From the NCBI RefSeq assembly GCF_029227915.1, contig NC_079877.1:1178001-1242000 (forward strand): a DNA stretch of 64,000 bases, in the 5' to 3' direction. Positions 1 through 13,100 of the stretch are shown here, piece by piece (the stretch's first letter is position 1; the number at the start of each line of letters is the position of its first letter). The position numbers and the translations under genes were made by a program. The notes beneath the pieces are model-generated. The model was not told the DNA's origin. It saw only the letters and a program-made list of their open reading frames with translations, and searched no databases. Source of the DNA: Hydractinia symbiolongicarpus (lineage: Eukaryota > Cnidaria > Hydrozoa > Anthoathecata > Hydractiniidae).

Positions 1-639
1 TTTTCACCACATAAACGCACGAGACTTGTAGTTTTTAAAAATGTTTACATTTTTGATGATACGCTGAATAAAAGAAGTTTAATCGCCGGCGAACGAAAAC
101 CCGCTATTTCCCCAAAATCCCGGACAAGACCCGTATGGTCAAAAGTATACAAGGAAAGTACCCAGGGAGTAAACTCATTTCCCGAACGATTTTTTAAATT
201 AGTTTTTCACCACTAAAACGCATGAGACCTGTAGTTTTCGAAAATGTTTTCATTTTTGATGAGACGCTGAATAAAAGAAGTTTAATCGCCGGCAAACGAA
301 AACCCGCGATTTCCCCAAAATCCTGGCCACGACTCGTATAGTCAAAAGTATACAAAGAAAGTACCCAGGGAGTAAACTCATTTCCGAACGATTTTTTAAA
401 TCATTTTTTCACCACTAAAACCCATGAGACTTGTAGTTTTCAAAAATGTTTTCATTTTTGATGAGACGCTTAATAAAAGGAGTTTAATCGCCGGCAAACG
501 AAAACCCGCGATTTCCCGTAAGTCCCGGGCTTGGCCAGTATAGTCGAATGTATATAAAGAGAGTACCCAGGGAGTAAACTCATTTCCCGAACGATTTTTT
601 AAATTAATTGTTTACCACTAAAACGTAGAAGACATGTAG

Positions 640-1405
640 TTTTCAAAAATGTTTTCAGTTTAGATGACACGCTGAACAAAAGAAGTTTATTCGGCGGCAA
701 ACGAAAACCTGCGATTTCCCGTAAATCCCTGACTCGGCCCGTATAGTCAGAAGTATTCAAAGAAAGTACCCAGGGAGTAAACTCATTTCCTGAACGATTT
801 TTTTAATTATTTTTTCACCAGTAAAACGCATGAGACATGTAGTTTTCAAAAATGTTTTCATTTTTGATGAGACGCTGAATAAAAGAAGTTTAATTGCTGG
901 CAAACGAAAACCCGCGATTTCCCCTAAATCCCGGACACGACCCGCATGGTCGAAAGTATACAAAGAAAGTACCCAGGGAGTAAACTCATTTCCCGAACGA
1001 TTTTTTAAATTATTTTTTCACCAGTAAAACGCATGAGACTTGTAGTTTTTAAAAATGTTTTCATTTTTGATGAGACGCTGAATAAAAGAAGTTTAATCGC
1101 CGGAAAACGAAAACTTGCGATTTCCCGTAAATCCCGGACTCGGCCGTATAGTCAAAAGTATACAAAGAAAGTACCCAGGGAGTAAACTCATTTCCAGAAC
1201 GATTTTTTAAAATATTTTTTCAGCACTAAAGCGCATGTGACTTGTAGTTTTCCAAAATGTTTTCATTTTTGATGAGACGCTGAATAAAAGAAGTTTAATC
1301 GGCGGCAAACGAAAACCCGCGATTTCCCGTAAATCCCTGACTCGGCCCGTATAGTCAGAAGTATACAAAGAAAGTACCCAGGGAGTAAACTCATTTCCCG
1401 AACGA
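640..1405. repeat. Dispersed duplicate of the segment near 10572-11337
   Basis: Three to four consecutive monomers share rare variants with 10572-11337 at an offset of about 9932 bp (49 monomers). Shared markers are GAACAAAAGAAGTTTATTC (near 675 and 10607), a T-for-C-type variant at GCTGGCAAACG (near 896 and 10828), GCCGGAAAACG, and a one-base loss giving CTCGGCCGTATAG (near 1139 and 11071). The two copies have diverged by a few substitutions. Confidence 0.7.
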
Positions 1406-2039
1406 TGTTTTATATTAGGTTTTCACCACATAAACGCACGAGACTTGTAGTTTTTAAAAATATTTTCATTTTTGATGAGACGCTGAATAAAAGAAGTTTA
1501 ATCGCCGGCAAATGAAAACCCGCGATTTCCCCTAAATCCCGGACACGACCCGTATGGTCAAAAGTATACAAAGAAAGTACCAAGGGAGTAAACTCATTTC
1601 CCGAACGATTTTTTAAATTAGGTTTTCACCACATAAACCCATGAGACTTGTAGTGTTCAAAAATGTTTTCATTTTTGATGAGACGCTGAATAAAAGGAGT
1701 TTTATCGCCGGTAAACGAAAACCCGCGATTTCCCGTAAATTCCGGGCTTGCCAAGTATAGTCGAATGTATATAAAGAAAGTACCCAGGGAGTAAACTCAT
1801 TTCCCGAACGATTTTTTAAATTAATTTTTCACCACTAAAACGCAGAAGACATGTAGTTTTCAAAAATGTTTTCAGTTTTGATGAGACGCTGAATAAAAGA
1901 AGTTTAATCGGCGGCAAACGAAAACCTGCGATTTCCCGTAAATCCCTGACACGGCCCGTATAGTCAGAAGTATACAAAAAAAGTACCCAGGGAGTAAACT
2001 CATTTCCCGAACGATTTTTTAAATTATTTTTTCACCACT

Positions 2040-5000
2040 AAAACCCATGAGACTTGTAGTGTTCAAAAATATTTTCATTTTTGATGAGACGCTTAATAAA
2101 AGGAGTTTAATCGCCGGCAAACGAAAACCCGCGATTTCCCGTAAGTCCCGGGCTTGGCCAGTATAGTCGAATGTATATAAAGAGAGTACCCAGGGAGTAA
2201 ACTCATTTCCTGAACGATTTTTTAAATTAATTGTTTACCACTAAAACGTAGAAGACATGTAGTTTTCAAAAATGTTTTCAGTTTAGATGACACGCTGAAT
2301 AAAAGAAGTTTAATCGGCGGCAAACGAAAACCTGCGATTTCCCGTAAATCCCTCACTCGGCCCGTATAGTCAGAAGTATTCAAAGAAAGTACCCAGGGCG
2401 TAAACTCATTTCCCGAACGATTTTTTAAATTATTTTTTCACCAGTAAAACGCATGAGACATGTAGTTTTCAAAAATGTTTTCATTTTTGATGAGACGCTG
2501 AATAAAAGAAGTTTAATCGCCGGCAAACGAAAACCCGCGATTTCCCCTAAATCCGGACACGACCCGTATGGTCAAACGTATACAAAGAAAGTACCCAGGG
2601 AGTAAACTCATTTCCCGAACGATTTTTTAAATTATTTTTTCACCAGTAAAACGCATGAGACTTGTAGTTTTTAAAAATGTTTTCATTTTTGATGAGACGC
2701 TGAATAAAAGAAGTTTAATCGCCGGCAAACGAAAACTTGCGATTTCCCGTAAATCCCGGACTCGGCCAGTATAGTCAAAAGTATACAAAGAAGGTACCCA
2801 GGGAGTAAACTCATTTCCAGAACGATTTTTTAAAATATTTTTTCAGCACTAAAGAGCATGTGACTTGTAGTTTTCCAAAATGTTTTCATTTTTGATGAGA
2901 CGCTGAATAAAAGAAGTTTAATCGCCGGCGAACGAAAACCCGCTATCTCCCCTAAATCCCGGACAAGACCCGTATGGTCAAAAGTATACAAGGAAAGTAC
3001 CCAGGGAGTAAACTCATTTCCCGAACGATTTTTAAAATTAGTTTTTCACCACTAGAACGCATGAGACTTGTAGTTTTCATAAATGCTTTCATTTTTGATG
3101 AGACGCTGAATAAAAGAAGTTTAATCGCCGCAAACGAAAACCCGCGATTTCCCCAAAATCCTGACCACGACCCGTATAGTCAAAAGTATACAAAGAAAGT
3201 ACCCAGGGAGTAAACTCATTTCCCGAACGATTTTTTAAATTATTTTTTCACCACTAAAACGCATGAGACTTGTAGTTTTCAAAAGTGTTTTCATTTTTGA
3301 TGAGACGCTGAATAAAAGAAGTTTAATAGCCGGCAAACGAAAACCCGCGATTTCCCCAAAATCCTGGCCACAACCCGTATAGTCAAAAGTATACAAAGAA
3401 AGTACCCAGGGAGTAAACTCATTTCCGAACGATTTTTTAAATTATTTTTTCACCACTAAAACCCATGAGACTTGTAGTGTTCAAAAATATTTTCATTTTT
3501 GATGAGACGCTTAATAAAAGGAGTTTAATCGCCGGCAAACGAAAACCCGCGATTTCCCGTAAGTCCCAGGCTTGGCCAGTATAGTCGAATGTATATAAAG
3601 AGAGTACCCAGGGAGTAAACTCATTTCCTGAACGATTTTTTAAATTAATTGTTTACCACTAAAACGTAGAAGACATGTAGTTTTCAAAAATGTTTTCAGT
3701 TTAGATGACACGCTGAATAAAAGAAGTTTAATCGGCGGCAAACGAAAACCTGCGATTTCCCGTAAACCCCTGACTCGGCCCATATAGTCAGAAGTATTCA
3801 AAGAAAGTACCCAGGGAGTAAACTCATTTCCCGAACGATTTTTTAAATTATTTTTTCACCAGTAAAACGCATGAGACATGTAGTTTTCAAAAATGTTTTC
3901 ATTTTTGATGAGACGCTGAATAAAAGAAGTTTAATCGCCGGCAAACGAAAACCCGCGATTTCCCCTAAATCCGGACACGACCCGTATGGTCAAAAGTATA
4001 CAAAGAAAGTACCCAGGGAGTAAACTCATATCCCGAACGATTTTTTAAATTATTTTTTCACCAGTAAATTGCATGAGACTTGTAGTTTTTAAAAATGTTT
4101 TCATTTTTGATGAGACGCTGAATAAAAGAAGTTTAATCGCCGGCAAACGAAAACTTGCGATTTCCCGTAAATCCCGGACTCGGCCAGTATAGTCAAAAGT
4201 ATACAAAGAAGGTACCCAGGGAGTAAACTCATTTCCAGAACGATTTTTTAAATTATTTTTTCACCACTAAAACCCATGAGACTTGTAGTGTTCAAAAATA
4301 TTTTCATTTTTGATGAGACGCTTAATAAAAGGAGTTTAATCGCCGGCAAACGAAAACCCGCGATTTCCCGTAAGTCCCAGGCTTGGCCAGTATAGTCGAA
4401 TGTATATAAAGAGAGTACCCAGGGAGTAAACTCATTTCCTGAACGATTTTTTAAATTAATTGTTTACCACTAAAACGTAGAAGACATGTAGTTTTCAAAA
4501 ATGTTTTCAGTTTAGATGACACGCTGAATAAAAGAAGTTTAATCGGCGGCAAACGAAAACCTGCGATTTCCCGTAAATCCCTGACTCGGCCCATATAGTC
4601 AGAAGTATTCAAAGAAAGTACCCAGGGAGTAAACTCATTTCCCGAACGATTTTTTAAATTATTTTTTCACCAGTAAAACGCATGAGACATGTAGTTTTCA
4701 AAAATGTTTTCATTTTTGATGAGACGCTGAATAAAAGAAGTTTAATCGCCGGCAAACGAAAACCCGCGATTTCCCCTAAATCCGGACACGACCCGTATGG
4801 TCAAAAGTATACAAAGAAAGTACCCAGGGAGTAAACTCATATCCCGAACGATTTTTTAAATTATTTTTTCACCAGTAAATTGCATGAGACTTGTAGTTTT
4901 TAAAAATGTTTTCATTTTTGATGAGACGCTGAATAAAAGAAGTTTAATCGCCGGCAAACGAAAACTTGCGATTTCCCGTAAATCCCGGACTCGGCCAGTA

Positions 5001-8000
5001 TAGTCAAAAGTATACAAAGAAGGTACCCAGGGAGTAAACTCATTTCCAGAACGATTTTTTAAATTATTTTTTCACCACTAAAACGCATGAGACTTGTAGT
5101 TTTCAAAAGTGTTTTCATTTTTGATGAGACGCTGAATAAAAGAAGTTTAATCGCCGGCAAACGAAAACCCGCGATTTCCCCAAAATCCTGGCCACGACCC
5201 GTATAGTCAAATGTATACAAAGAAAGTACCCAGGGAGTAAACTCATTTCCGAACGATTTTTTAAATTATTTTTTCACCACTAAAACCCATGAGACTTGTA
5301 GTGTTCAAAAATGTTTTCATTTTTGATTAGACGCTTAATAAAAGGAGTTTAATCGCCGGCAAACGAAAACCCGCGATTTCCCGTAAGTCCCGGGCTTGGC
5401 CAATTATAGTCGAATGTATATAAAGAGAGTACCCAGGGAGTAAACTCATTTCCCGAACGATTTTTTAAATTAATTGTTTACCACTAAAACGTAGAAGACA
5501 TGTAGTTTTCAAAAATGTTTTCAGTTTAGATGACACGCTGAATAAAAGAAGTTTAATCGGCGGCAAACGAAAACCTGCGATTTCCCGTAAATCCCTCACT
5601 CGGCCCGTATAGTCAGAAGTATTCAAAGAAAGTACCCAGGGCGTAAACTCATTTCCCGAACGATTTTTTAAATTATTTTTTCACCAGTAAAACGCATGAG
5701 ACATGTAGTTTTCAAAAATGTTTTCATTTTTGATGAGACGCTGAATAAAAGAAGTTTAATCGCCGGCAAACGAAAACCCGCGATTTCCCCTAAATCCGGA
5801 CACGACCCGTATGGTCAAACGTATACAAAGAAAGTACCCAGGGAGTAAACTCATTTCCCGAACGATTTTTTAAATTATTTTTTCACCAGTAAAACGCATG
5901 AGACTTGTAGTTTTTAAAAATGTTTTCATTTTTGATGAGACGCTGAATAAAAGAAGTTTAATCGCCGGCAAACGAAAACTTGCGATTTCCCGTAAATCCC
6001 GGACTCGGCCAGTATAGTCAAAAGTATACAAAGAAGGTACCCAGGGAGTAAACTCATTTCCAGAACGATTTTTTAAAATATTTTTTCAGCACTAAAGAGC
6101 ATGTGACTTGTAGTTTTCCAAAATGTTTTCATTTTTGATGAGACGCTGAATAAAAGAAGTTTAATCGCCGGCGAACGAAAACCCGCTATCTCCCCTAAAT
6201 CCCGGACAAGACCCGTATGGTCAAAAGTATACAAGGAAAGTACCCAGGGAGTAAACTCATTTCCCGAACGATTTTTAAAATTAGTTTTTCACCACTAGAA
6301 CGCATGAGACTTGTAGTTTTCATAAATGCTTTCATTTTTGATGAGACGCTGAATAAAAGAAGTTTAATCGCCGCAAACGAAAACCCGCGATTTCCCCAAA
6401 ATCCTGACCACGACCCGTATAGTCAAAAGTATACAAAGAAAGTACCCAGGGAGTAAACTCATTTCCCGAACGATTTTTTAAATTATTTTTTCACCACTAA
6501 AACGCATGAGACTTGTAGTTTTCAAAAGTGTTTTCATTTTTGATGAGACGCTGAATAAAAGAAGTTTAATAGCCGGCAAACGAAAACCCGCGATTTCCCC
6601 AAAATCCTGGCCACAACCCGTATAGTCAAAAGTATACAAAGAAAGTACCCAGGGAGTAAACTCATTTCCGAACGATTTTTTAAATTATTTTTTCACCACT
6701 AAAACCCATGAGACTTGTAGTGTTCAAAAATATTTTCATTTTTGATGAGACGCTTAATAAAAGGAGTTTAATCGCCGGCAAACGAAAACCCGCGATTTCC
6801 CGTAAGTCCCAGGCTTGGCCAGTATAGTCGAATGTATATAAAGAGAGTACCCAGGGAGTAAACTCATTTCCTGAACGATTTTTTAAATTAATTGTTTACC
6901 ACTAAAACGTAGAAGACATGTAGTTTTCAAAAATGTTTTCAGTTTAGATGACACGCTGAATAAAAGAAGTTTAATCGGCGGCAAACGAAAACCTGCGATT
7001 TCCCGTAAATCCCTGACTCGGCCCATATAGTCAGAAGTATTCAAAGAAAGTACCCAGGGAGTAAACTCATTTCCCGAACGATTTTTTAAATTATTTTTTC
7101 ACCAGTAAAACGCATGAGACATGTAGTTTTCAAAAATGTTTTCATTTTTGATGAGACGCTGAATAAAAGAAGTTTAATCGCCGGCAAACGAAAACCCGCG
7201 ATTTCCCCTAAATCCGGACACGACCCGTATGGTCAAAAGTATACAAAGAAAGTACCCAGGGAGTAAACTCATATCCCGAACGATTTTTTAAATTATTTTT
7301 TCACCAGTAAATTGCATGAGACTTGTAGTTTTTAAAAATGTTTTCATTTTTGATGAGACGCTGAATAAAAGAAGTTTAATCGCCGGCAAACGAAAACTTG
7401 CGATTTCCCGTAAATCCCGGACTCGGCCAGTATAGTCAAAAGTATACAAAGAAGGTACCCAGGGAGTAAACTCATTTCCAGAACGATTTTTTAAATTATT
7501 TTTTCACCACTAAAACCCATGAGACTTGTAGTGTTCAAAAATATTTTCATTTTTGATGAGACGCTTAATAAAAGGAGTTTAATCGCCGGCAAACGAAAAC
7601 CCGCGATTTCCCGTAAGTCCCAGGCTTGGCCAGTATAGTCGAATGTATATAAAGAGAGTACCCAGGGAGTAAACTCATTTCCTGAACGATTTTTTAAATT
7701 AATTGTTTACCACTAAAACGTAGAAGACATGTAGTTTTCAAAAATGTTTTCAGTTTAGATGACACGCTGAATAAAAGAAGTTTAATCGGCGGCAAACGAA
7801 AACCTGCGATTTCCCGTAAATCCCTGACTCGGCCCATATAGTCAGAAGTATTCAAAGAAAGTACCCAGGGAGTAAACTCATTTCCAGAACGATTTTTTAA
7901 AATATTTTTTCAGCACTAAAGAGCATGTGACTTGTAGTTTTCCAAAATGTTTTCATTTTTGATGAGACGCTGAATAAAAGAAGTTTAATCGCCGGCGAAC

Positions 8001-10600
8001 GAAAACCCGCTATCTCCCCTAAATCCCGGACAAGACCCGTATGGTCAAAAGTATACAAGGAAAGTACCCAGGGAGTAAACTCATTTCCCGAACGATTTTT
8101 AAAATTAGTTTTTCACCACTAGAACGCATGAGACTTGTAGTTTTCATAAATGCTTTCATTTTTGATGAGACGCTGAATAAAAGAAGTTTAATCGCCGCAA
8201 ACGAAAACCCGCGATTTCCCCAAAATCCTGACCACGACCCGTATAGTCAAAAGTATACAAAGAAAGTACCCAGGGAGTAAACTCATTTCCCGAACGATTT
8301 TTTAAATTATTTTTTCACCACTAAAACGCATGAGACTTGTAGTTTTCAAAAGTGTTTTCATTTTTGATGAGACGCTGAATAAAAGAAGTTTAATAGCCGG
8401 CAAACGAAAACCCGCGATTTCCCCAAAATCCTGGCCACAACCCGTATAGTCAAAAGTATACAAAGAAAGTACCCAGGGAGTAAACTCATTTCCGAACGAT
8501 TTTTTAAATTATTTTTTCACCACTAAAACCCATGAGACTTGTAGTGTTCAAAAATATTTTCATTTTTGATGAGACGCTTAATAAAAGGAGTTTAATCGCC
8601 GGCAAACGAAAACCCGCGATTTCCCGTAAGTCCCAGGCTTGGCCAGTATAGTCGAATGTATATAAAGAGAGTACCCAGGGAGTAAACTCATTTCCTGAAC
8701 GATTTTTTAAATTAATTGTTTACCACTAAAACGTAGAAGACATGTAGTTTTCAAAAATGTTTTCAGTTTAGATGACACGCTGAATAAAAGAAGTTTAATC
8801 GGCGGCAAACGAAAACCTGCGATTTCCCGTAAATCCCTGACTCGGCCCATATAGTCAGAAGTATTCAAAGAAAGTACCCAGGGAGTAAACTCATTTCCCG
8901 AACGATTTTTTAAATTATTTTTTCACCAGTAAAACGCATGAGACATGTAGTTTTCAAAAATGTTTTCATTTTTGATGAGACGCTGAATAAAAGAAGTTTA
9001 ATCGCCGGCAAACGAAAACCCGCGATTTCCCCTAAATCCGGACACGACCCGTATGGTCAAAAGTATACAAAGAAAGTACCCAGGGAGTAAACTCATATCC
9101 CGAACGATTTTTTAAATTATTTTTTCACCAGTAAATTGCATGAGACTTGTAGTTTTTAAAAATGTTTTCATTTTTGATGAGACGCTGAATAAAAGAAGTT
9201 TAATCGCCGGCAAACGAAAACTTGCGATTTCCCGTAAATCCCGGACTCGGCCAGTATAGTCAAAAGTATACAAAGAAGGTACCCAGGGAGTAAACTCATT
9301 TCCAGAACGATTTTTTAAATTATTTTTTCACCACTAAAACCCATGAGACTTGTAGTGTTCAAAAATATTTTCATTTTTGATGAGACGCTTAATAAAAGGA
9401 GTTTAATCGCCGGCAAACGAAAACCCGCGATTTCCCGTAAGTCCCAGGCTTGGCCAGTATAGTCGAATGTATATAAAGAGAGTACCCAGGGAGTAAACTC
9501 ATTTCCTGAACGATTTTTTAAATTAATTGTTTACCACTAAAACGTAGAAGACATGTAGTTTTCAAAAATGTTTTCAGTTTAGATGACACGCTGAATAAAA
9601 GAAGTTTAATCGGCGGCAAACGAAAACCTGCGATTTCCCGTAAATCCCTGACTCGGCCCATATAGTCAGAAGTATTCAAAGAAAGTACCCAGGGAGTAAA
9701 CTCATTTCCCGAACGATTTTTTAAATTATTTTTTCACCAGTAAAACGCATGAGACATGTAGTTTTCAAAAAAGTTTTCATTTTTGATGAGACGCTGAATA
9801 AAAGAAGTTTAATCGCCGGCAAACGAAAACCCGCGATTTCCCCTAAATCCGGACACGACCCGTATGGTCAAAAGTATACAAAGAAAGTACCCAGGGAGTA
9901 AACTCATATCCCGAACGATTTTTTAAATTATTTTTTCACCAGTAAATTGCATGAGACTTGTAGTTTTTAAAAATGTTTTCATTTTTGATGAGACGCTGAA
10001 TAAAAGAAGTTTAATCGCCGGCAAACGAAAACTTGCGATTTCCCGTAAATCCCGGACTCGGCCAGTATAGTCAAAAGTATACAAAGAAGGTACCCAGGGA
10101 GTAAACTCATTTCCAGAACGATTTTTTAAATTATTTTTTCACCACTAAAACGCATGAGACTTGTAGTTTTCAAAAGTGTTTTCATTTTTGATGAGACGCT
10201 GAATAAAAGAAGTTTAATCGCCGGCAAACGAAAACCCGCGATTTCCCCAAAATCCTGGCCACGACCCGTATAGTCAAATGTATACAAAGAAAGTACCCAG
10301 GGAGTAAACTCATTTCCGAACGATTTTTTAAATTATTTTTTCACCACTAAAACCCATGAGACTTGTAGTGTTCAAAAATGTTTTCATTTTTGATTAGACG
10401 CTTAATAAAAGGAGTTTAATCGCCGGCAAACGAAAACCCGCGATTTCCCGTAAGTCCCGGGCTTGGCCAATTATAGTCGAATGTATATAAAGAGAGTACC
10501 CAGGGAGTAAACTCATTTCCCGAACGATTTTTTAAATTAATTGTTTACCACTAAAACGTAGAAGACATGTAGTTTTCAAAAATGTTTTCAGTTTAGATGA
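2040..10600. repeat. Nested higher-order repeat region (811-bp PQRS tetramers)
   Basis: A 4-monomer unit P-Q-R-S of about 811 bp recurs, tandem in places (about 3441-4252 then 4253-5063; also about 8513 then 9324). It lies inside longer duplications. Offset 3243 bp (16 monomers) links about 2220-4630 to 5463-7873, with the rare GGGCGTAAAC at 2394 and 5637. Offset 5067 bp (25 monomers) links about 2815-5540 to 7882-10607, with the rare GATTAGACGC at 5325 and 10392. Offset 1824 bp (9 monomers) links about 6058 onward to 7882 onward. A 79-codon ORF repeats unchanged at 2974, 6217 and 8041, showing near-identity of the copies. Confidence 0.88.
2174..2181 (+). promoter_or_regulatory. TATA-box-like motif in a class P monomer (exemplar)
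   Basis: TATATAAA matches the TATAWAAR consensus. It occurs only where class P and its GCTTGCC relatives read GAATGTATATAAAG; most other monomers have AGTATACAAAG here. The motif recurs in dozens of left-block monomers, ending near 43536. Sequence match only; no initiator or transcript evidence is visible. Confidence 0.25.
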
Positions 10601-11012
10601 CACGCTGAACAAAAGAAGTTTATTCAACGGCAAACGAAAACCTGCGATTTCCCGTAAATCCCTGACTCGGCCCGTATAGTCAGAAGTATTCAAAGAAAGT
10701 ACCCAGGGAGTAAACTCATTTCCCGAACGAATTTTCAAATTATTTTTTCACCAGTAAAACGCATGAGACATGTAGTTTTCAAAAATGTTTTCATTTTTGA
10801 TGAGACGCTGAATAAAAGAAGTTTAATCGCTGGCAAACGAAAACCCGCGATTTCCCCTAAATCCCGGACACGACCCGTATGGTCGAAAGTATACAAAGAA
10901 AGTACCCAGGGAGTAAACTCATTTCCCGAACGATTTTTTAAATTATTTTTTTAACCAGTAAAACGCATGAGACTTGTAGTTCTTAAAAATGTTTTCATTT
11001 TTGATGAGACGC

Positions 11013-13037
11013 TGAATAAAAGAAGTTTAATCGCCGGAAAACGAAAACTTGCGATTTCCCGTAAATCCCGGACTCGGCCGTATAGTCAAAAGTATACAAA
11101 GAAAGTACCCAGGGAGTAAACTCATTTCCAGAACGATTTTTTAAAATATTTTTTCAGCACTAAAGCGCATGTGACTTGTAGTTTTCCAAAATGTTTTCAT
11201 TTTTGATGAGACGCTGAATAAAAGAAGTTTAATCGGCGGCAAACGAAAACCCGCGATTTCCCGTAAATCCCTGACTCGGCCCGTATAGTCAGAAGTATAC
11301 AAAGAAAGTACCCAGGGAGTAAACTCATTTCCCGAACAATTTTTAAATTAGGTTTTCACCACATAAACGCACGAGACTTGTAGTTTTCAAAAGTGTTTTC
11401 ATTTTTGATGAGACGCTGAATAAAAGAAGTTTAATCGCCGGCAAACGAAAACCCGCGATTTCCCCAAAATCCTGGCCACAACCCGTATAGTCAAAAGTAT
11501 ACAAAGAAAGTACCCAGGGAGTAAACTCATTTCCGAACGATTTTTTAAATTATTTTTTCACCACTAAAACCCATGAGACTTGTAGTGTTCAAAAATGTTT
11601 TCATTTTTGATGAGACGCTGAATAAAAGGAGTTTAATCGCCGGTAAACGAAAACCCGCGATTTCCCGTAAATCCCGGGCTTGCCAAGTATAGTCGAATGT
11701 ATATAAAGAAAGTACCCAGGGAGTAAACTCATTTCCCGAACGATTTTTTAAATTAATTTTTCACCACTAAAACGCAGAAGACATGTAGTTTTCAAAAATG
11801 TTTTCAGTTTTGATGAGACGCTGAATAAAAGAAGTTTAATCGGCGGCAAACGAAAACCTGCGATTTCCCGTAAATCCATGACTCGGCCCGTATAGTCAGA
11901 AGTATACAAAGAAAGTACCCAGGGAGTAAACTCATTTCCCGAACGATTTTTTAAATTATTTTTTCACCACTAAAACCCATGAGACTTGTAGTGTTCAAAA
12001 ATATTTTCATTTTTGATGAGACGCTTAATAAAAGGAGTTTAATCGCCGGCAAACGAAAACCCGCGATTTCCCGTAAGTCCCGGGCTTGGCCAGTATAGTC
12101 GAATGTATATAAAGAGAGTACCCAGGGAGTAAATTCATTTCCTAAACGATTTTTTAAATTAATTGTTTACCACTAAAACGTAGAAGACATGTAGTTTTCA
12201 AAAATGTTTTCATTTTTGATGAGACGCTGAATAAAAGAAGTTTGATCGCCGGCAAACGAAAACCCGCGATTTCCCCTAAATCCGGACACGACCCGTATGG
12301 TCAAACGTATACAAAGAAAGTACCCAGGGAGTAAACTCATTTCCCGAACGATTTTTTAAATTATTTTTTCACCAGTAAAACGCATGAGACTTGTAGTTTT
12401 TAAAAATGTTTTCATTTTTGATGAGACGCTGAATAAAAGAAGTTTAATCGCCGGCGAACGAAAACCCGCTATCTCCCCTAAATCCCGGACAAGACCCGTA
12501 TGGTCAAAAGAATACAAGGAAAGTACCCAGGGAGTAAACTCATTTCCCGAATGATTTTTTAAATTAGTTTTTCACCACTAAAACGCATGAGACTTGTAGT
12601 TTTCAAAAATGTTTTCATTTTTGATGAGACGCTGAATAAAAGAAGTTTAATCGCCGGCAAACGAAAACCCGCGATTTCCCCAAAATCCTGACCACGACCC
12701 GTATAGTCAAAAGTATACAAAGAAAGTACCCAGGTAGTAAACTCATTTCCCGAACGATTTTTTAAATTATTTTTTCACCACTAAAACGCATGAGACTTGT
12801 AGTTTTCAAAAGTGTTTTCATTTTTGATGAGACGCTGAATAAAAGAAGTTTAATCGCCGGCAAACGAAAACCCGCCATTTCCCCAAAATCCTGGCCACAA
12901 CCCGTATAGTCAAAAGTATACAAAGAAAGTACCCAGGGAGTAAACTCATTTCCGAACGATTTTTTAAATTATTTTTTCACCATTAAAACCCATGAGACTT
13001 GTAGTGTTCAAAAATATTTTCATTTTTGATGAGACGC
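11013..13037. repeat. 2025-bp tandem duplication, copy 1
   Basis: This ten-monomer unit is followed directly by a second copy at 13038-14858. It shares GCCGGAAAACG with CTCGGCCGTATAG (11041 and 13066 regions), the GAACAATTTTTAAATTAGG variant (about 11333 and 13358), AAATTCATTTCCTAAACG (12131 and 13953), AGAATACAAGG and CAGGTAGTAAAC (12731 and 14553). Confidence 0.85.
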
Positions 13038-13100
13038 TGAATAAAAGAAGTTTAATCGCCGGAAAACGAAAACTTGCGATTTCCCGTAAATCCCGGACTC
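12981..13100. other. Chimeric monomer at a crossover junction (P to S-like)
   Basis: The monomer begins as class P (CATTAAAACCCATGAG, GTGTTCAAAAATATTTTC) but after GATGAGACGCT it reads GAATAAAAGAAG and GCCGGAAAACGAAAACTTG, the S-like type found at about 11013. The switch falls in the shared stretch at about 13021-13038 and marks the join between the two 2025-bp copies. Confidence 0.75.
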
